Shown here piece by piece: positions 62,178 to 64,000 of a DNA stretch of 64,000 nt. The translations under genes were made by a program, and so were the position numbers. How positions within the stretch are numbered: position 1 is the stretch's first letter; each line of letters opens with the position of its first letter. The DNA lies in contig KI542675.1 in NCBI GenBank assembly GCA_000496135.1, positions 1 through 64,000 of the forward strand, given 5' to 3'. A model generated the notes under the pieces. The model was given only the letters and a program-made list of their open reading frames with translations. It was not told the origin of the DNA and ran no database searches. This DNA comes from Thermoplasmatales archaeon E-plasma. GTDB taxonomy: Archaea; Thermoplasmatota; Thermoplasmata; Thermoplasmatales; Thermoplasmataceae.

Positions 62178-64000
62178 TTGCAAAGGACTTTAATAATTTC
62201 AGAAAAGGCAGATGCAGCGAGAAGGATAGCTTATTTTCTGTCTGAAGGGAATTCAAAACAGAAATCATCAAAGGGTTTAAGTTTCATAGAGTTTCAGAAA
62301 GGAGAAGAGGAATATTATGTGGTACCACTCAGTGGTCACATAATCGAGATCGATTTTCCAAAAGAACTTAAGGACTGGAAACCCGAAATCGTAAAGCAAC
62401 TTATTTCATCAGGAATTGAAAAGAAAGTTAAGAATAAAAGAGCATCTGACAGCCTCATTCAAACCGCAATTAATTCTCAGAAAGTAATAGTTGCAACTGA
62501 TTATGACCGGGAAGGTGAACTCATAGGAGTTGAAGCCCTGGAAATAATCAAAAATAAGACTCCATTTAAGGGAGATATTCAAAGGGCAAAATTCAGTGCC
62601 CTCACAGGTACCGAAATCAGGGAAGCCTTTGATAATCTCATAACTGTTGATTATAACCTTTCGGATTCAGCAGAAGCTAGAGAAGAAATTGATCTTCTGT
62701 GGGGAGCGGTACTTACAAGATATTTTTCAATAATAACTGGAAGAATGGGAAAGGACTTCTTATCCATAGGAAGGGTTCAAACACCAACCCTTGCAATAGT
62801 GGTTAAGAGGGAGCTTGAAATTGAATCGTTCGTTCCAAGGCCTTTCTGGGTCATTTCTGTTGATTTCCTTAAAGAAACAGCTTTCAGGGGAACACTGGAA
62901 GAGGGCCCAATATTTGAGGAAGCAAGGGCTGAAAAGATATTAAGTGACATAACAGGAAAGAATGGTAAGGTTACTTCATTCGAAAAGAAAGAGGAGAGAA
63001 TACCACGACCACCACCGTTCAGCACAACAGACTTCCTGAGAGAGGCATCAAGAATTGGTGTTCAACCTGGAAAAGCGATGAAAATAGCTGAAAATCTTTA
63101 CGTCAAAGGTTATATAAGCTATCCCAGAACTGATAATACAGTTTATCAGAGATCAATACCATTGAAATCCATAGCGGAAAAGCTTCTGGAGTCAGATTTC
63201 AAGAAAGAGGCACAAATGGTTCTTTCACAGGAGAAGATAAAACCCACCAGAGGAAGAACTGAAACAACAGACCATCCGCCCATATACCCTGTTTCTGTTC
63301 CAAAGAAGGGTGCACTTAAAGGGGACGAAAACAAGGTTTATGAACTCATAGTCAGGAGATTTCTATCAACAATATACCGTGATGGTATAAGGGAAGTAAA
63401 GACTGCCATAATTGATGTTTCAGGATACCCATTTAAAACATCAGGGTTGAGAATAATTGATCCAGCATGGCTGGAGATTTACACATACAGGAAAGTGAGG
63501 GAGATCGAGCATCCGGATCTGGTAATGGGAGAGGATGTAAAGGCGACATCATGGAATAAGGATCGGGATGAGACAAAGCCTCCACCAAGATATGACATGG
63601 CATCTCTCATAAAAGAGATGGAAACACTGAGACTCGGAACCAAGAGTACAAGACACAGCATCATAGAGAAACTTCAGGATCGGGGTTTCATCGAGGGAAA
63701 TCCTGTAAGACCGACACCACTGGGCAAGGGTCTGATAAAGGCAGTTCTGACCGTTGATTCAAAGATATCAGAGCCTGATATGACAGCAGAACTTGAATCA
63801 AAAATGGATCTGATAACACAGGGAGAAATTACACGGGAGGCCGTTGTAAATGAATCAAGGGATATGCTCAGAACAGTTCTAAAGAGCCTGGAAAAGGCAG
63901 AATCACAGTTAAAGGACAAAATAAAGAATTCTCTCAATGAAGGTATAGTTATAGGCAAATGCCCGGAACACAACACTGATATAAAGGTCATAAAAAATCG
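62178..64000 (+). CDS. topA: DNA topoisomerase I (type IA), runs off window
   Basis: An open frame of 607 residues without stop to the window end. From TTG 62178: TLIISEKADAARRIAYFLSE is the toprim start, ATDYDREGELIG carries the DxD metal motif, FSALTGTEIREAF follows, and the catalytic Tyr is in KGYISYPRTDNT near residue 315. IGRVQTPTLA and ETTDHPPIYP are further family blocks. It relaxes negative supercoils. The end reaches CPEHNTDIK, probably the start of the zinc-finger tail. The TTG start gives the normal N-terminus. Confidence 0.95.
   Translation, partial: MQRTLIISEKADAARRIAYFLSEGNSKQKSSKGLSFIEFQKGEEEYYVVPLSGHIIEIDFPKELKDWKPEIVKQLISSGIEKKVKNKRASDSLIQTAINSQKVIVATDYDREGELIGVEALEIIKNKTPFKGDIQRAKFSALTGTEIREAFDNLITVDYNLSDSAEAREEIDLLWGAVLTRYFSIITGRMGKDFLSIGRVQTPTLAIVVKRELEIESFVPRPFWVISVDFLKETAFRGTLEEGPIFEEARAEKILSDITGKNGKVTSFEKKEERIPRPPPFSTTDFLREASRIGVQPGKAMKIAENLYVKGYISYPRTDNTVYQRSIPLKSIAEKLLESDFKKEAQMVLSQEKIKPTRGRTETTDHPPIYPVSVPKKGALKGDENKVYELIVRRFLSTIYRDGIREVKTAIIDVSGYPFKTSGLRIIDPAWLEIYTYRKVREIEHPDLVMGEDVKATSWNKDRDETKPPPRYDMASLIKEMETLRLGTKSTRHSIIEKLQDRGFIEGNPVRPTPLGKGLIKAVLTVDSKISEPDMTAELESKMDLITQGEITREAVVNESRDMLRTVLKSLEKAESQLKDKIKNSLNEGIVIGKCPEHNTDIKVIKN

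Noticed and set aside
1-64000. CRISPR array or rRNA genes
   Set aside because: I found no regularly spaced short repeats and no rRNA-like stretch on either strand.

Overview
The window is a gene-dense, AT-rich stretch of an archaeal chromosome, most likely from the order Thermoplasmatales (Cuniculiplasma/Ferroplasma-like, acidophilic). This placement is inferred from gene content and style: D-aminoacyl-tRNA deacylase DtdA, archaeal ValRS, Tsr3, Nob1, DRG-type GTPase, HemK2-like methyltransferase, a one-chain EtfB-EtfA fusion, an HADH/enoyl-CoA hydratase fusion, thermopsin-like surface repeats, TATA boxes about 25 bp upstream of many leaderless starts, and frequent TTG/GTG starts. No rRNA and no CRISPR array is visible.

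Layout. 1-4.6 kb is an accessory island: a transposase start (cut by the window edge), a small divergent gene, and a tandemly duplicated module of secreted or surface proteins whose large member has its start codon out of frame behind a (GA)7 tract. 4.9-9.7 kb is housekeeping (DEAD helicase, valS, dtdA). 10-14 kb is an uncommon set: a threonine-synthase-like PLP enzyme, a DUF1611/DgcN-like P-loop protein and a PP-loop ATPase with a Cys cluster, next to dtdA, which together suggest D-amino-acid handling. 14-17 kb has tsr3-glnA and a ZIP-like metal transporter with a perfect palindrome at its predicted transcription start. 17-24 kb has nnr, a degenerate acyl-adenylate ligase homologue, a TnpB relic, citrate synthase, nob1, a cyclase, an FHA protein and a membrane protein.

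24-35 kb is energy and carbon metabolism: Rieske ferredoxin plus fused ETF with a divergent SufR-like regulator, QueA-like protein plus SDR, methionine aminopeptidase, an acyl-CoA:acetate CoA-transferase, an MFS phosphate-type transporter, tmk, a Cys/Met PLP enzyme and tRNA-Leu. 35-46 kb has B12-dependent ribonucleotide reductase, formimino-glutamate/THF enzymes, threonine ammonia-lyase, DRG GTPase, protein disulfide oxidoreductase, an MBL hydrolase and PduO cobalamin adenosyltransferase, the last making the cofactor for the reductase. 46-50 kb has a phosphoesterase pair and a mercury-resistance operon (HMA protein, MerA, DUF302). 50-54 kb is a divergent sulfur operon (DsrE-like, TusA, YeeE/YedE transporter, SQR-like flavoprotein). 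54-64 kb has a DUF3800 gene, a transposase relic, tRNA-Thr, an ABC exporter, beta-oxidation genes, a secreted protein with a C10 tract in its promoter, HemK2 and a topoisomerase I running off the window.

The most notable signals are two candidate phase-variable surface genes (GA repeat at 4517-4530, poly-C at 60952-60961), the D-amino-acid-like cluster, several palindromes lying on predicted transcription starts, and three otherwise intact genes (nob1, CoA-transferase, MFS transporter) each broken by one base or codon, which needs a read-level check before any biological reading.
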